This document shows, in pieces, positions 29,655 to 40,027 of a stretch of 64,000 bases of DNA. The DNA comes from Planctomycetales bacterium (GTDB lineage Bacteria > Planctomycetota > Planctomycetia > Isosphaerales > Isosphaeraceae): positions 1 through 64,000 of the forward strand of contig DAIDKV010000148.1 of the NCBI GenBank assembly GCA_027449865.1, written 5' to 3'. Within the stretch, counting starts at the first letter, position 1, and every line of letters starts with the position of its first letter. Made by a program: the position numbers and the translations under genes. A model generated the notes under the pieces. It had not been told where the DNA came from. It saw only the letters and a program-made list of their open reading frames with translations, and did no database searches.

Positions 29655-30545
29655 ATGCCTACCAAAGGTCAGGAATTCGCCGGATGTACAGTCGCCCTCG
29701 TCACCCCTTTTCGGGACGGGGCCGTGGATGAGGATGGGCTGAGACGGCTGGTCGAGTGGCACATCGAGCAGGGGACGCGAATCCTCAGCCCGGTGGGTAC
29801 CACCGGCGAATCGCCGACGCTCTCTCATGAAGAGCATGAACGGGTGATCGCGACCGTGATCGAGGCGGCCTCTGGCCGGGCCAGGGTGATGGCCGGCACG
29901 GGTTCGAACTCGACCGCCGAGGCGATCCGCCTGACCCGGTTCGCGGCTCGCTCAGGAGCCGACGCCGCGCTTTCCGTGGCTCCCTACTACAACCGTCCCA
30001 ATCAGGAGGGCCTGTACCGCCACTTCGCCGCGATTGCCGAGGCGGTGGAAATCCCGATCGTCCTGTACAACATTCCCGCGAGGACCGGGCGGAACGTCGA
30101 GCCTGAGACCATCGAACGACTGGCGAAGCTCGGCCCGATTGTCGCGGTGAAGGAAGCTTCCGGCTCGCTCGATCAGGTCAGCGAACTCGTAACCCGAACC
30201 GACCTGACGATCCTCTCTGGTGACGATTCGCTGACGCTCCCGATGCTCTCAGTCGGTGCCGAAGGCGTCGTCTCCGTGGTGGGAAACCTGGTCCCACGTG
30301 ACGTGATGGCGATGATCGAAGCCTATCGTGCCGGTCGAGTCGATGAGGCTCGGGATCGACACGCACGGCTCTTCCCGATGTCACGCGACCTCCTGGGCCT
30401 TGCCCCCAATCCGATCCCGGTGAAGGCCGCCCTCGCTCTCCTCGGTCGATGCCGGGACGAGGTCCGGCTCCCGCTTTGCCCGCTCGACGAGCGGGGCGTC
30501 GAAATTGTCCGCCGCAACCTCGTCCGTAATGGGCTCTTGACCTAG
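29655..30545 (+). CDS. dapA: 4-hydroxy-tetrahydrodipicolinate synthase
   Basis: [54 protein letters not shown]. Confidence 0.95.
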   Translation: MPTKGQEFAGCTVALVTPFRDGAVDEDGLRRLVEWHIEQGTRILSPVGTTGESPTLSHEEHERVIATVIEAASGRARVMAGTGSNSTAEAIRLTRFAARSGADAALSVAPYYNRPNQEGLYRHFAAIAEAVEIPIVLYNIPARTGRNVEPETIERLAKLGPIVAVKEASGSLDQVSELVTRTDLTILSGDDSLTLPMLSVGAEGVVSVVGNLVPRDVMAMIEAYRAGRVDEARDRHARLFPMSRDLLGLAPNPIPVKAALALLGRCRDEVRLPLCPLDERGVEIVRRNLVRNGLLT

Positions 30546-30571
30546 TCTGCATAATAGTTTGATGAGTCAAA

Positions 30572-30602
30572 TTACCGATAGATGACTGCCGAACATCGGT
30601 AA
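30572..30602. repeat. 8-bp perfect inverted repeat TTACCGAT-N15-ATCGGTAA
   Basis: Direct reading of the intergenic region after dapA. Confidence 0.55.
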
Positions 30603-30951
30603 CCCCGCCCTCCCCCCGAGCGGTGCCGTGTCCCGTCTCGTGAAGGGGGGAGCGGTCATCCCCCAGACAAATGCGAACGACCGTAGCGGGATCCTGGGCT
30701 GGGCATCGCCACCAGCCCCCTCGCTGTTTGATCGTGGCGGGCCTCCGATCGCATCGGCCCGAGGTCGATGGGACCAAAACTGGCCCAGCGACCACGGGCT
30801 CGGCCCGCGGCTTGCCTCTTTTTTTTGGAAGGCTTATCCCGGACGCCCATTGCCTCATGTCGATCCCTTCCCTCCTCCTGAGCGAAGGGCCCGACTTCGG
30901 GTTCGGCGGTGCGGGTTCCATCTCCCCAGAAAGGTTCGAGGTTCATCACTT

Positions 30952-31368
30952 ATGCCACGCAAGGAAACCAAGCGCGGGTCGGAAACCAATGGGCATGCCG
31001 CGTCGACCACGGGAGCCGAGGTCTCGGATCAATCCGTGCGCGAGCTGGCTCAGGTCTTCAAGCTCCTCAGCGACGAGACCCGACTTCGGATTCTGTTCTA
31101 CCTGGCCCTCTCCCCTCAGGGGGAACTGCACGTCACCGACCTTTGCAACCGCCTCGGACAGAGCCAGCCAGCCGTAAGCCACCACCTCGCTCTGCTCCGT
31201 GTCTCCGGTCTGATCGAGTCTCGCCGCGAGGGGAAACACAATTTTTACACCGTTCGCACCGAGCATTTCGGCGATCTACTTCTCAGCCTGTTCTCGGCCG
31301 CGGGCGAGGTTCCGCGAAACCGGAAGTACCGATTTCACGACTTCATCCTCACCTACTCCGGCGAGTGA
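30952..31368 (+). CDS. ArsR family transcriptional regulator
   Basis: LAQVFKLLSDETRLRILFYLAL...QSQPAVSHHLALLRVSGLIESRREGKHNFY. Confidence 0.92.
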   Translation: MPRKETKRGSETNGHAASTTGAEVSDQSVRELAQVFKLLSDETRLRILFYLALSPQGELHVTDLCNRLGQSQPAVSHHLALLRVSGLIESRREGKHNFYTVRTEHFGDLLLSLFSAAGEVPRNRKYRFHDFILTYSGE

Positions 31369-31374
31369 GTGGTC

Positions 31375-31398
31375 ACGCGGGGCCGGACGGCCCCGCGT
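31375..31398. terminator. GC-rich 11-bp hairpin after the ArsR gene, no U-tract
   Basis: ACGCGGGGCCG-GA-CGGCCCCGCGT. Confidence 0.5.
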
Positions 31399-31436
31399 CC
31401 TGTCGGGGAGAGGACCGGAACAGCCTCTCCCAGCCC

Positions 31437-32603
31437 TCAGCCGATGACTTCCAGCTTCGGCATCCGGGGCGTCTTGATGTTCTGGATGCTGATCTGCGCG
31501 GCCAGTTGCTCGACAACTCCCAGCAGATACGGACGCGCCGGTGAGCCGGCGGCCAGCGCCTGCTCAATCTTCCCCTCGTCTCCCGACTCCCGCAAAACGA
31601 TATTCAGCGGAACCTCGCCCAGGAACGGAACTCCCAGTTCCTCGGCTTTCCGACGCGCTCCACCCCGTCCAAACAAATACACCCGCTCATCCCCCGGCGC
31701 GTCAAAATATCCCCGCGACGGAATCACCTGTTGCGCGCCCGGCCCACCTCGATCCCGAAGATAGGCCACCACATCGAAAAACGCCATGTTCTCAATCATC
31801 CCCAGCACCGGTACCTTGAGCTGCCGGAACATGGAAATCGCACGCGTGGCGTCAAGCAAGGCGACTTCCTGCGGCGTGCAAACCACCACCGCTCCCGTGA
31901 GCGGGAGGGCCTGTGAGAGCGACAGCGGGACATCGCCCGTCCCTGGCGGGAGGTCGATCACCAGATAATCCAGGGGTCCCCATTCTACCTGATGCAAGAA
32001 TTGCTGAATGATGCCATGAAGCATTGGGCCCCGCATGATCACGGCCTTTTCGGGCTCGAGGAGGAAGCCCATCGACATCAACGAGAGTCCACCGCTCTGG
32101 ATCGGCTCGATGCGCTCGCCGCGAGCCATGGGTCGTCCCGAGGCTCCAACCAGGTGTGGGACTGAGGGGCCGTAGACGTCGGCGTCCATGAGACCGACCC
32201 GTGCCCCGTAGCTCCGGAGCCCATAGGCAATCATGGCGGCCATCGTCGACTTTCCGACGCCTCCCTTGCCCGACCCCACGGCGATCACGTTCTTGATACC
32301 GGGGATGTCGCCTCGCTCGGCGATCGGTTTGCCGCGGACCTCCGCCCCCATCGTGATGAGGATCTCTCGATCGGTCCCGAGCCGCGACTGAAGCGCCGAG
32401 CGAACCTCACGCTCGATCTGGGCCTTGAGCGGGCAAGCCGGTGTGGTGAGGTTCACCGTCAGGGCGATTGCCTGGGCGCCGACCTTGATATCCTTGATCA
32501 TCCCCAGATCGACCAGATCGCGGCCGATCTCCGGGTCCTTCACACCCTTGAGGGCGTCGAGAACATCGCGTTCAGAGGGCGCGGTGTTATTCGTACCGAA
32601 CAT
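31437..32603 (-). CDS. mrp: Mrp/NBP35-type Fe-S cluster carrier ATPase
   Basis: GSGKGGVGKSTMAAMIAYGL, GLMDADVYGPSVPHL, DLPPGTGDVPLSLSQ; N-terminal MIP18-like domain. Confidence 0.95.
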   Translation of the reverse strand: MFGTNNTAPSERDVLDALKGVKDPEIGRDLVDLGMIKDIKVGAQAIALTVNLTTPACPLKAQIEREVRSALQSRLGTDREILITMGAEVRGKPIAERGDIPGIKNVIAVGSGKGGVGKSTMAAMIAYGLRSYGARVGLMDADVYGPSVPHLVGASGRPMARGERIEPIQSGGLSLMSMGFLLEPEKAVIMRGPMLHGIIQQFLHQVEWGPLDYLVIDLPPGTGDVPLSLSQALPLTGAVVVCTPQEVALLDATRAISMFRQLKVPVLGMIENMAFFDVVAYLRDRGGPGAQQVIPSRGYFDAPGDERVYLFGRGGARRKAEELGVPFLGEVPLNIVLRESGDEGKIEQALAAGSPARPYLLGVVEQLAAQISIQNIKTPRMPKLEVIG

Positions 32604-33163
32604 CAGTCGTGATCCCCTGTTGAATGGAAGGTGGCGTTCAGGAGGCTCGGATTCGAGAGGCGGGCCGGTGCCGTTCGTGGAAATCGCGGGGGCTCGCCCG
32701 CCACCGGATCGCCCAGGTGCTCGGCCAGCCAGCTCCAGGGCTCGGTGGAACTCTCGGCAAAGGTTGTGCGGGACCAACCGGCCGTCGGGGTTCGGTCGAG
32801 AGCCTGACCCACCCATCGGGCGACTAACCCAGCGACCTCAGGCGGAGGAGCGAAACCCGACCAGACCCGCGCCGCGCCCAGCTCGCGGGCCAGGCCGCCT
32901 GCATCTGGCAGCGATTCCGGGTTCATGACCAGGATTCGGGCACCCGGGGCCCGATCGAGAGCCAGCTCCAGCGCCGATAGTCCATCGATCGGCCATCGGC
33001 CCAGGTCGATCAGGACAACCGGTGAGGCCAGGCCCTCCAGGATTTCGGCGAGGTCCTCGATCGATCGAGATTCGATCCAGCGCACCGGGAGTCTGGACAG
33101 TCTCGGCCGCAACTGGCGATACCACCCTCCGAGCCGTTCGTGGAGGATCACCGCCACTCGCAT
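32603..33163 (-). CDS. Hypothetical protein, receiver-like fold possible
   Basis: ORF translationally adjacent to mrp (shared position 32603); MRVAVILHERLGGWYRQLRPRLSRLPVRWIESRSIEDLAEILEGLASPVVLIDLG. Confidence 0.65.
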   Translation of the reverse strand: MRVAVILHERLGGWYRQLRPRLSRLPVRWIESRSIEDLAEILEGLASPVVLIDLGRWPIDGLSALELALDRAPGARILVMNPESLPDAGGLARELGAARVWSGFAPPPEVAGLVARWVGQALDRTPTAGWSRTTFAESSTEPWSWLAEHLGDPVAGEPPRFPRTAPARLSNPSLLNATFHSTGDHD

Positions 33164-33249
33164 CGACAAACCCCTTCCGGCCTCCGATCTTCCCGAGGGC
33201 TTTAATTGTATCGCAGGCCGGTTCCAGGTTCGAGCCAGGACTTGCTGCC

Positions 33250-35010
33250 TCAACTCGGCCGAATGTGAAGCTCGCGGAGTTGCCGGGGATCGACGGTCCC
33301 TGGGGCGCCCGTCATGAGGTCCGTGCCGCGGGCAGTCTTCGGGAATGCGATGCAGTCCCGGATGTTGGTGAGACCCGAGTACAGCATGGCCAGCCGGTCG
33401 AACCCCAACGCGATCCCGCCGTGAGGCGGCGCCCCGTTCCGGAGTGCTCCGAGCAGAAAGCCAAACTTCTCCTGAGCCTGTTCGGCAGTGAGGCCCAGGA
33501 GACCAAAAATCTTCGACTGGATCTCGGGATCGTGGCACCGGATCGTTCCACCACCGGCCTCCTCGCCGTTGATGACCAGATCGTACGCCTGGGCCCGAAC
33601 CTTCGCCGGTTCGGTGTCGAGCAAATGCAGATCCTCGAACAGGGGCATCGTGAACGGATGATGCTCAGCGACGAATCGGTTTTCCTCCGCGTCCCAGGCA
33701 AAAAGCGGGAAGCGGACAATCCACGAGTAATGAAACGTCTTCGGATCGTAAAGCGATAGCTCGGCCGCGAGACGGGCGCGAAGGCTCGACAGGGCCTGGC
33801 TAGTGATGGCCTGCGTGTCGGCGACGATCAGGATCAAATCGCCGGCCGAGGCCCCGAAGCGGTCTCGGAGTTTTTGCTGTGCCTCGGGCGGGAAGAACTT
33901 GGCGGTTGGGCCGGTCAGGGTTGAGTCCTCAACCTTCAGCCAGACGAGCCCCCTGGCCCCCATCCCCCCGATAAACTCCGTGAGCCCGTCGAGGTCTTTC
34001 CGGCTATATTTTGATCCGCCCCCTGGCGCACAGAGACCTCGAATCCGGTGGCCGAACTCCTTCGCCTGCTGGAAGACCTTGAACTCGGTCGCCTCGGCAA
34101 TGTCGGCGATATCCTTCAATTCAAGATCGTAGCGAAGGTCCGGCCGATCGCTGCCGAACCGCTCCATCATGTCGTGGTAGTCGTGTCGGGGGAGCGGGAG
34201 CTTCAATTCCTGGCCGGTGAACTCGCGGGCCATCTCGGCAACCAGGATCTCCATCGTTGAGGTGACATCGTGGTCGTCCACGAACGACATCTCCACGTCG
34301 AGCTGGGTGAACTCCGGCTGTCGGTTGGCGCGGAGATCCTCGTCGCGAAAGCATCGGGCGATCTGAAAGTAGCGATCGAAGCCCGAGACCATCAGAAGCT
34401 GCTTGTAAAGCTGCGGCGACTGCGGCAGTGCGTAGAAATGACCGGAATGCACGCGGCTGGGAACAAGAAAATCGCGGGCGCCTTCAGGCGTGCTCCGCCC
34501 GAGAATCGGCGTCTCGATCTCCAAAAAGCCCATTTCGCTCATCATCCGTCGCATGAGCTGGGCCAGCCTGTGGCGGACGATGAAGATCTGTTGCATCGCC
34601 GGGCGGCGAAGGTCGAGGTATCGGTAGGTGAGTCTCAACTCCTCGTTCGGCTCGGCTCCGTGCATCTCGAACGGTGGGGTGGGTGTCGCGTTGTAGACCA
34701 CCAGTTCGGCGACACGAACCTCGATCTCTCCGGTCGGGAGCCTGGGGTTTTCCTTGCCCGGTAGACGACGAGCAACCGTTCCCTTGATGCCGACGACGTA
34801 CTCGCTCCGAAGATCCCGCGCTCGGGCCTGGAGTTCGGCCCCGGCCTCGGGCTCAAAAACCACCTGCGTGATCCCAAATCGGTCGCGGAGGTCGATGAAG
34901 ACCAGCCCGCCAAAGTCGCGCCAGGCGTCGACCCATCCATTGAGGACGAGAGCCTCTCCGACGTGTTTCGAGTTCAGTTCACCGCAGGTATGCGTTCGTT
35001 TGTAGAGCAT
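33250..35010 (-). CDS. aspS: Aspartyl-tRNA synthetase (bacterial type with GAD insertion)
   Basis: RTHTCGELNSKHVGEALVLNGWVDAWRDFGGLVFIDLRDRFGITQVV; FRDEDLRANRQPEFTQLDVEMSF; GGIALGFDRLAMLYSG. Confidence 0.97.
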   Translation of the reverse strand: MLYKRTHTCGELNSKHVGEALVLNGWVDAWRDFGGLVFIDLRDRFGITQVVFEPEAGAELQARARDLRSEYVVGIKGTVARRLPGKENPRLPTGEIEVRVAELVVYNATPTPPFEMHGAEPNEELRLTYRYLDLRRPAMQQIFIVRHRLAQLMRRMMSEMGFLEIETPILGRSTPEGARDFLVPSRVHSGHFYALPQSPQLYKQLLMVSGFDRYFQIARCFRDEDLRANRQPEFTQLDVEMSFVDDHDVTSTMEILVAEMAREFTGQELKLPLPRHDYHDMMERFGSDRPDLRYDLELKDIADIAEATEFKVFQQAKEFGHRIRGLCAPGGGSKYSRKDLDGLTEFIGGMGARGLVWLKVEDSTLTGPTAKFFPPEAQQKLRDRFGASAGDLILIVADTQAITSQALSSLRARLAAELSLYDPKTFHYSWIVRFPLFAWDAEENRFVAEHHPFTMPLFEDLHLLDTEPAKVRAQAYDLVINGEEAGGGTIRCHDPEIQSKIFGLLGLTAEQAQEKFGFLLGALRNGAPPHGGIALGFDRLAMLYSGLTNIRDCIAFPKTARGTDLMTGAPGTVDPRQLRELHIRPS

Positions 35011-35128
35011 GATTCGGCGATCGGGCGTCGAGGTAATCCGGGCGTAGGTCTCGGCCGATCACGATACCCCTTCCGGACGGAACCGGTCAAGCCGTCGAGC
35101 ATTCCGACACAGGGCCCAGAGGGGCGGT

Positions 35129-36523
35129 TCATCGATCCGATTTCTTCGACTCGTCCAATGGGCCTGGGGCAGAGGCCGCCGAGGAAGGCCTCGTGCCCGG
35201 CGCGACATAGGCCGGCGGTGGCTCGGCGGGGTTGATCAGCAGCACAAGCCGTCGGCCGACGATCTGCGCCCAGAGCCTGGCGCCGACGGGCGAGAAGTGG
35301 TCGTCGTTGATCTGGTAGTTGAACAGATCGCACCGGGAGATCGGGCGGCCTCGCTTCTCGCCTTCGATCCGGCGCCTGAGGAACTCGTCGGTGAACTCAT
35401 TGAGCGGGTCGCAGTAACGGAGCGAGTTGGTCCGGAAGACCCTGAGGAGAGGCGACGGATAGGCCTCGTCGACCCGGACCCCCTCGATCTGCACGTTCGT
35501 CGGCACCGGGACGACCAGATAGAGCGCGTTCCGCGAGGCGCACCACTGCCGGATCTGGCCGAGCCAGTATCCGGCTTCCTCATACCAATCTCCCTCGCCC
35601 CGAATGACAGCCATCCCATCGCCGAAGTCGTTGGGGCAAACGCTAATGATCACGAACCAGGGTTTCACGCGGTCGCCATATTCGAGGAGCGAGTAATAGT
35701 ACTGCTCGGGCGAATAGCCAATGTGCCCGGTGTTCACCACGGTGACAGGTCGTTTCCAGGCGTCGGACAGGTAGCGCTGGAGGTCAAGCGGTGGGGTATC
35801 GTTATCGCCGTTGAACATTCCCTGCATGAACGAGTCCCCCAGCGCGATCCCTCGGATCGGTGCCGAGAGGTCGGGCTCAGGGCCACGGAGCCCCCATGAG
35901 TTGGTCGTTGTGATCGAGGTCTCGTCAACGATCGCCCCGGCCTTCCCGGCGGCGGCGCGGATCTCGGGTGTATCGCGGACCTGGAACAGGCCGAATGGTC
36001 CGTTCAGCAGGGTAATTTGCCGGAGCCAGACCGATTTCGTGTTCGGCCGCAACCGGTACGATCGCCCTTTCTCGTCGGCTGCGAAGACCTGGGGCGAGAG
36101 CAGGAATCCCTGGTCAGCCCGGCCGTATCGGACCAGGGCATGATCGGGGTCCATCTCCGTGATCCGGAAGAGGGCGCGCATCTCCTCGGTCGTCCCGTTG
36201 TAGAACCGGGTAAGACTCTGGTGCGTGAGATCGAGCCCGCGACGGCGGCGGACCTTCCACTCCGCGTTGACCCGATCGCGCGAAACCGATCCCAGGATCA
36301 TCCGCTCCACCTCGTTCCGCGCTCGCTCGACGCCGGCAAGAACGAGAAATCGGCCGACGGGCGAGATCACGAGAATCGCGGCGATCACGGCGGTCGTGGT
36401 CAGAACGATCAGCAGACGAAAGGTCCGGTGACGGCGGCGAGTCCGCTCGACGCCTGGCGAGATCGAACCAGTCGCCCCTGTATCCGGGCCGGCCGATCGC
36501 AATCGGAAGATGCGTTTCGACAT
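35129..36523 (-). CDS. Membrane-anchored SGNH-hydrolase-like protein
   Basis: TM near N-terminus; RGIALGDSFMQG (GDS block), late YQINDDHFSPVGARLWAQIV (DxxH block). Confidence 0.7.
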   Translation of the reverse strand: MSKRIFRLRSAGPDTGATGSISPGVERTRRRHRTFRLLIVLTTTAVIAAILVISPVGRFLVLAGVERARNEVERMILGSVSRDRVNAEWKVRRRRGLDLTHQSLTRFYNGTTEEMRALFRITEMDPDHALVRYGRADQGFLLSPQVFAADEKGRSYRLRPNTKSVWLRQITLLNGPFGLFQVRDTPEIRAAAGKAGAIVDETSITTTNSWGLRGPEPDLSAPIRGIALGDSFMQGMFNGDNDTPPLDLQRYLSDAWKRPVTVVNTGHIGYSPEQYYYSLLEYGDRVKPWFVIISVCPNDFGDGMAVIRGEGDWYEEAGYWLGQIRQWCASRNALYLVVPVPTNVQIEGVRVDEAYPSPLLRVFRTNSLRYCDPLNEFTDEFLRRRIEGEKRGRPISRCDLFNYQINDDHFSPVGARLWAQIVGRRLVLLINPAEPPPAYVAPGTRPSSAASAPGPLDESKKSDR

Positions 36524-36701
36524 CAGGAGGGAGGGCCGTTTTGATATTGATGGTCAATCATTTCACGTTCGATCAGTAAAACCCGCCAGTCGCCCCTCGT
36601 CAAGCGAGCGGAGCCGACTGGCTGATCCTCGCAACAATTCCTGATACGCTGGTCGCCGGACGGAAACCCGTACGCTCCTCGAAACTCAGGAGGTCCCGGA
36701 C

Positions 36702-39092
36702 GTGCGACGCGGTGCGGTTCTCTTGCTGCTTTTCCTTTTCCTGACGACCGATTCTCTCGCGGTCCTTCCGGAGGCGGATCCCGCTTCCGTGGGGATGGAC
36801 GCCGATCGGCTGCGCCGGATCGACGGCGCGATCGACCGGGCCATTGAACGTGGGGAGGTCCCCGGCGCGGTCGTACTGGTTGGAAGGCGAGGCTCGATCG
36901 TCTATTCCCGTGCCTCGGGGCGGAGGTCGCTGGTGCCGATGGCCGAGCCGATGACCCGGGAGACCGCCTTCGACATGGCTTCGCTCACGAAACCAGTGGC
37001 GACCGCGACGTCGATCCTGATCCTGATCGAGGAGGGGAAGCTCCGGCTCGATGACCGCCTTGGCCGGCTGCTCCCCGAGTTCGACAACCATGGGAAAGGT
37101 TTGATCACTGTTGAACAACTCCTTCGCCATCGGGCGGGACTGATCCCCGACGATCCGATGGAAGACTACCGCGAAGGCCCCGAGGCGGCCTGGAATCGGA
37201 TCGCCGAGCTGGACCTTGTGACGACACCGGGCGAGCGGTTCCTCTACTCGGACGTCGGCTTTCTGATCCTGGGCCGGATCGTCGAAAAGCTCGGCGGCCA
37301 GTCGCTCGATGTCTTCGCCCGCGATCGGATTTTTGCTCCGCTCGGCATGGCCGAATCCGGATTCCGACCCGTCGATCGTCGGGGCGACGGCCAGGGCGCT
37401 GTCCCGGTCCATCGGATCGCGCCGACGGAGCCTGAGAAGCCGGGCGGGCGGATGCTCCGCGGGACCGTCCACGACCCGCGATCGCGGGCACTCGGCGGGG
37501 TGGCCGGCCATGCGGGCCTCTTCGCGACCGCCGACAACCTCGCGGTCTTCGCTCAGATGATGCTCAACGGCGGAATCGGTCCTAACGGACGAAGGATTCT
37601 CTCGCCGATGGCGGTCCGGACGATGATCGACGCCGCCTCGACTCCTCCCGGCCAGCGCCGGGGACTCGGTTGGGACGTGCAGACCTCCCAGAGCGCGACA
37701 CGAGGCGCCCTCTTCGGCCCGATCAGCTTTGGCCACACCGGGTTTACTGGGACCAGCCTCTGGATCGACCCCGAGACCCAGACCTTGGTCATTCTCCTGA
37801 CGAGCCGGCTTCATCCCGACGGCAAGGGCGCCTCGCCCTCGTCGCTTCGATCCGAGGTCGCGACGCTCGCCGCTGCCGCAATCCTCGACGCGCCGGCACT
37901 TCCGGTCTCGACCGTCTCGGTGCCTTCATCCGCGGTCGATCCGGATCGGCGGTCTTCAACGCGGGCGGATGTCCGGTGTGGAATCGACGTGCTCGTCGAA
38001 CAGAACTTCCGGCCCATCCGCGGCAAGCGGGTCGCCCTGGTGACGAACCAGACGGGACGAACCCGCGGCGGGGCCTCGACGGTCGACGTCATGTTCCGGT
38101 CGCCCGAGATCCACCTTGTGAAACTTTTTAGCCCCGAGCACGGCATCCGGGGCGTGATGGATAGCAAGGTTCCCGACGGCGTGGACGAGTCCACGGGTCT
38201 ACCCATCGTCAGCCTCTACGGAATGAGCCGCAAGCCCATCGCGAAGGACCTGGAAGGCGTCGACGTCCTGGCAATCGACGTGCAAGATGTCGGCGTCCGC
38301 TTCTACACGTACATCAGCACCCTCGGACTTGTCATGGAAGCGGCGAGCGAGAACGGCAAGGAGGTCGTGGTTCTCGACCGCCCGAATCCCATCGGCGGCC
38401 GGATTGTCTCGGGGCCCTCTCGCGACCCGGAATTCGCCTCCTTCATCGCCTATCATGACCTTCCCGTCCGCCACGGGATGACCCTCGGCGAACTCGCCCA
38501 GCTCTACAACGCCGAACGGAAAATCGGGGCGAAGTTGCGGGTGATCGCCTGCAAGGGGTGGTCTCGCGACGATCTCTTCGACCAGACGGGCCTACTCTGG
38601 ACCAATCCCTCGCCCAACATGCGGAGCCTGACCGAGGCGATGGTCTACCCGGGCATCGGCCTGCTGGAGGCGACCAACCTCGCGACCGGACGAGGCACCG
38701 ACACACCGTTCGAGCGCGTCGGAGCTCCCTGGATCGACCCCCGGGCGTTTGCCTCGGCGATGAATGCCGAGAAGATCCCCGGCGCCCGTTTCCTGCCGAT
38801 CGAGTTCGTGCCGAAGGAACGGCAATACGCCGGGGCCCGGTGCGGAGGCGTCTACATCGTCATCGACGACTGGTCGCGGTTCGACCCGCTCCGACTCGGG
38901 ATCGCGATGGCCTCGCGTCTTCACGCCCTCTATCCCGACTCATGGAAGCCCGAGGGCCTGCTCAAGCTGCTTTGCCATCGGGCCACGTATGAGAAGATCC
39001 TCGCCGGGAAGCCCGTGAGCACGATCATGGTCCAGTGGGAATCCGACCTGGCCCGGTTCCGCCAGATCCGCCAGCGCTATCTCATCTACTGA
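36702..39092 (+). CDS. Fusion: beta-lactamase-type serine hydrolase and NamZ (DUF1343) exo-beta-N-acetylmuramidase domain
   Basis: MASLTKPVATATSILILIEEGK (SxxK), YSDVGF (YxN-like position), then CGIDVLVEQNFRPIRGKRVALVTNQTG...LFSPEHGIRGVMDSKV...YGMSRKP...IDVQDVGVRFYTYISTL...DRPNPIGG. Confidence 0.9.
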   Translation: MRRGAVLLLLFLFLTTDSLAVLPEADPASVGMDADRLRRIDGAIDRAIERGEVPGAVVLVGRRGSIVYSRASGRRSLVPMAEPMTRETAFDMASLTKPVATATSILILIEEGKLRLDDRLGRLLPEFDNHGKGLITVEQLLRHRAGLIPDDPMEDYREGPEAAWNRIAELDLVTTPGERFLYSDVGFLILGRIVEKLGGQSLDVFARDRIFAPLGMAESGFRPVDRRGDGQGAVPVHRIAPTEPEKPGGRMLRGTVHDPRSRALGGVAGHAGLFATADNLAVFAQMMLNGGIGPNGRRILSPMAVRTMIDAASTPPGQRRGLGWDVQTSQSATRGALFGPISFGHTGFTGTSLWIDPETQTLVILLTSRLHPDGKGASPSSLRSEVATLAAAAILDAPALPVSTVSVPSSAVDPDRRSSTRADVRCGIDVLVEQNFRPIRGKRVALVTNQTGRTRGGASTVDVMFRSPEIHLVKLFSPEHGIRGVMDSKVPDGVDESTGLPIVSLYGMSRKPIAKDLEGVDVLAIDVQDVGVRFYTYISTLGLVMEAASENGKEVVVLDRPNPIGGRIVSGPSRDPEFASFIAYHDLPVRHGMTLGELAQLYNAERKIGAKLRVIACKGWSRDDLFDQTGLLWTNPSPNMRSLTEAMVYPGIGLLEATNLATGRGTDTPFERVGAPWIDPRAFASAMNAEKIPGARFLPIEFVPKERQYAGARCGGVYIVIDDWSRFDPLRLGIAMASRLHALYPDSWKPEGLLKLLCHRATYEKILAGKPVSTIMVQWESDLARFRQIRQRYLIY

Positions 39093-39945
39093 GGTTTCTC
39101 GAGACTCCCGAGGCTGTCCTGCCCCGATCAGCCCCGCTCGCGTGTCGACGACGCGGGCCGGTGGACAGGATGGGCGGATCCTCGTGAGGATCGTCCGACC
39201 GGTAATCGTCGCGGACCCAGGCTCGGAAGCGATCGGGAGTGTGGGCCAAATGGTGCGTCGAGAGCCAGGCGTCGTACTCCTGGAGCGGCTCATGCAGCCG
39301 CTCCGGGCCGAACAGCGGAACATGCCCATGCTCGAGGGTGAAGGCCTCCTCAGCCCGCCGGGGTGGAACACCCTTCGCAATCATCAGATAGAGAGCCGTG
39401 GCCAGGCCCGTTCGATCCGCACCGCTCTTGCAGTGGATCAATAATGGATACGAGCAAGACCGCAAGGTGTCGATCAGGACGAGCAATTCCCTGCGCCTTG
39501 GTCGATGGGTGGCGCTCATGGGAAAGTCGTAGAAGGCGATCGATCCGGATTGCGTCGCCTTGACCTCGGCGGCGTACCAGGGATCATCGAGGCTGCCCCC
39601 GCGCAGGTTCAGGATCGACTTCAGATGATGATCCTGGATCAGTCGATCGAGATCGGAGGTCGGTTGCGCCGAGCGGAAGACCTTGCCGGGGTCGACCACG
39701 CCCAAGTTGTTCCGGAACCAGGGGCGCCGGAACTCCCAGCAGGCGGAGAGGGCAAGGATGACAAGGGTCGCGAGCGCCGCCGTCGCGATCCGACGCAGTC
39801 GACGACGGCGAGGAGCCCGGTCGGTCGGAGCGCCCTCGTTTTCGTTAAGGGTGCGTGGTCCCACGATCGCTTCCTTTCCATCGGAGTCTCCGATGAGCAA
39901 AGCATAATCGTCGAATTCCGTCCACAGCGATCGATCAGGCGGCAC
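39082..39945 (-). CDS. Cys-based tyrosine/dual-specificity phosphatase with N-terminal TM
   Basis: LLIHCKSGADRTGLATALYLM (HCxxGxxR); TM IATAALATLVILALSACW. Confidence 0.88.
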   Translation of the reverse strand: MPPDRSLWTEFDDYALLIGDSDGKEAIVGPRTLNENEGAPTDRAPRRRRLRRIATAALATLVILALSACWEFRRPWFRNNLGVVDPGKVFRSAQPTSDLDRLIQDHHLKSILNLRGGSLDDPWYAAEVKATQSGSIAFYDFPMSATHRPRRRELLVLIDTLRSCSYPLLIHCKSGADRTGLATALYLMIAKGVPPRRAEEAFTLEHGHVPLFGPERLHEPLQEYDAWLSTHHLAHTPDRFRAWVRDDYRSDDPHEDPPILSTGPRRRHASGADRGRTASGVSRNLSR

Positions 39946-40027
39946 CCCAATGAAAACCGGCCGCGCCCCGAGATCGAGGCACGGCCGGCAATGTCGCGGT
40001 CGGTCAAGAGGCCGAAATCAGGCCCGA

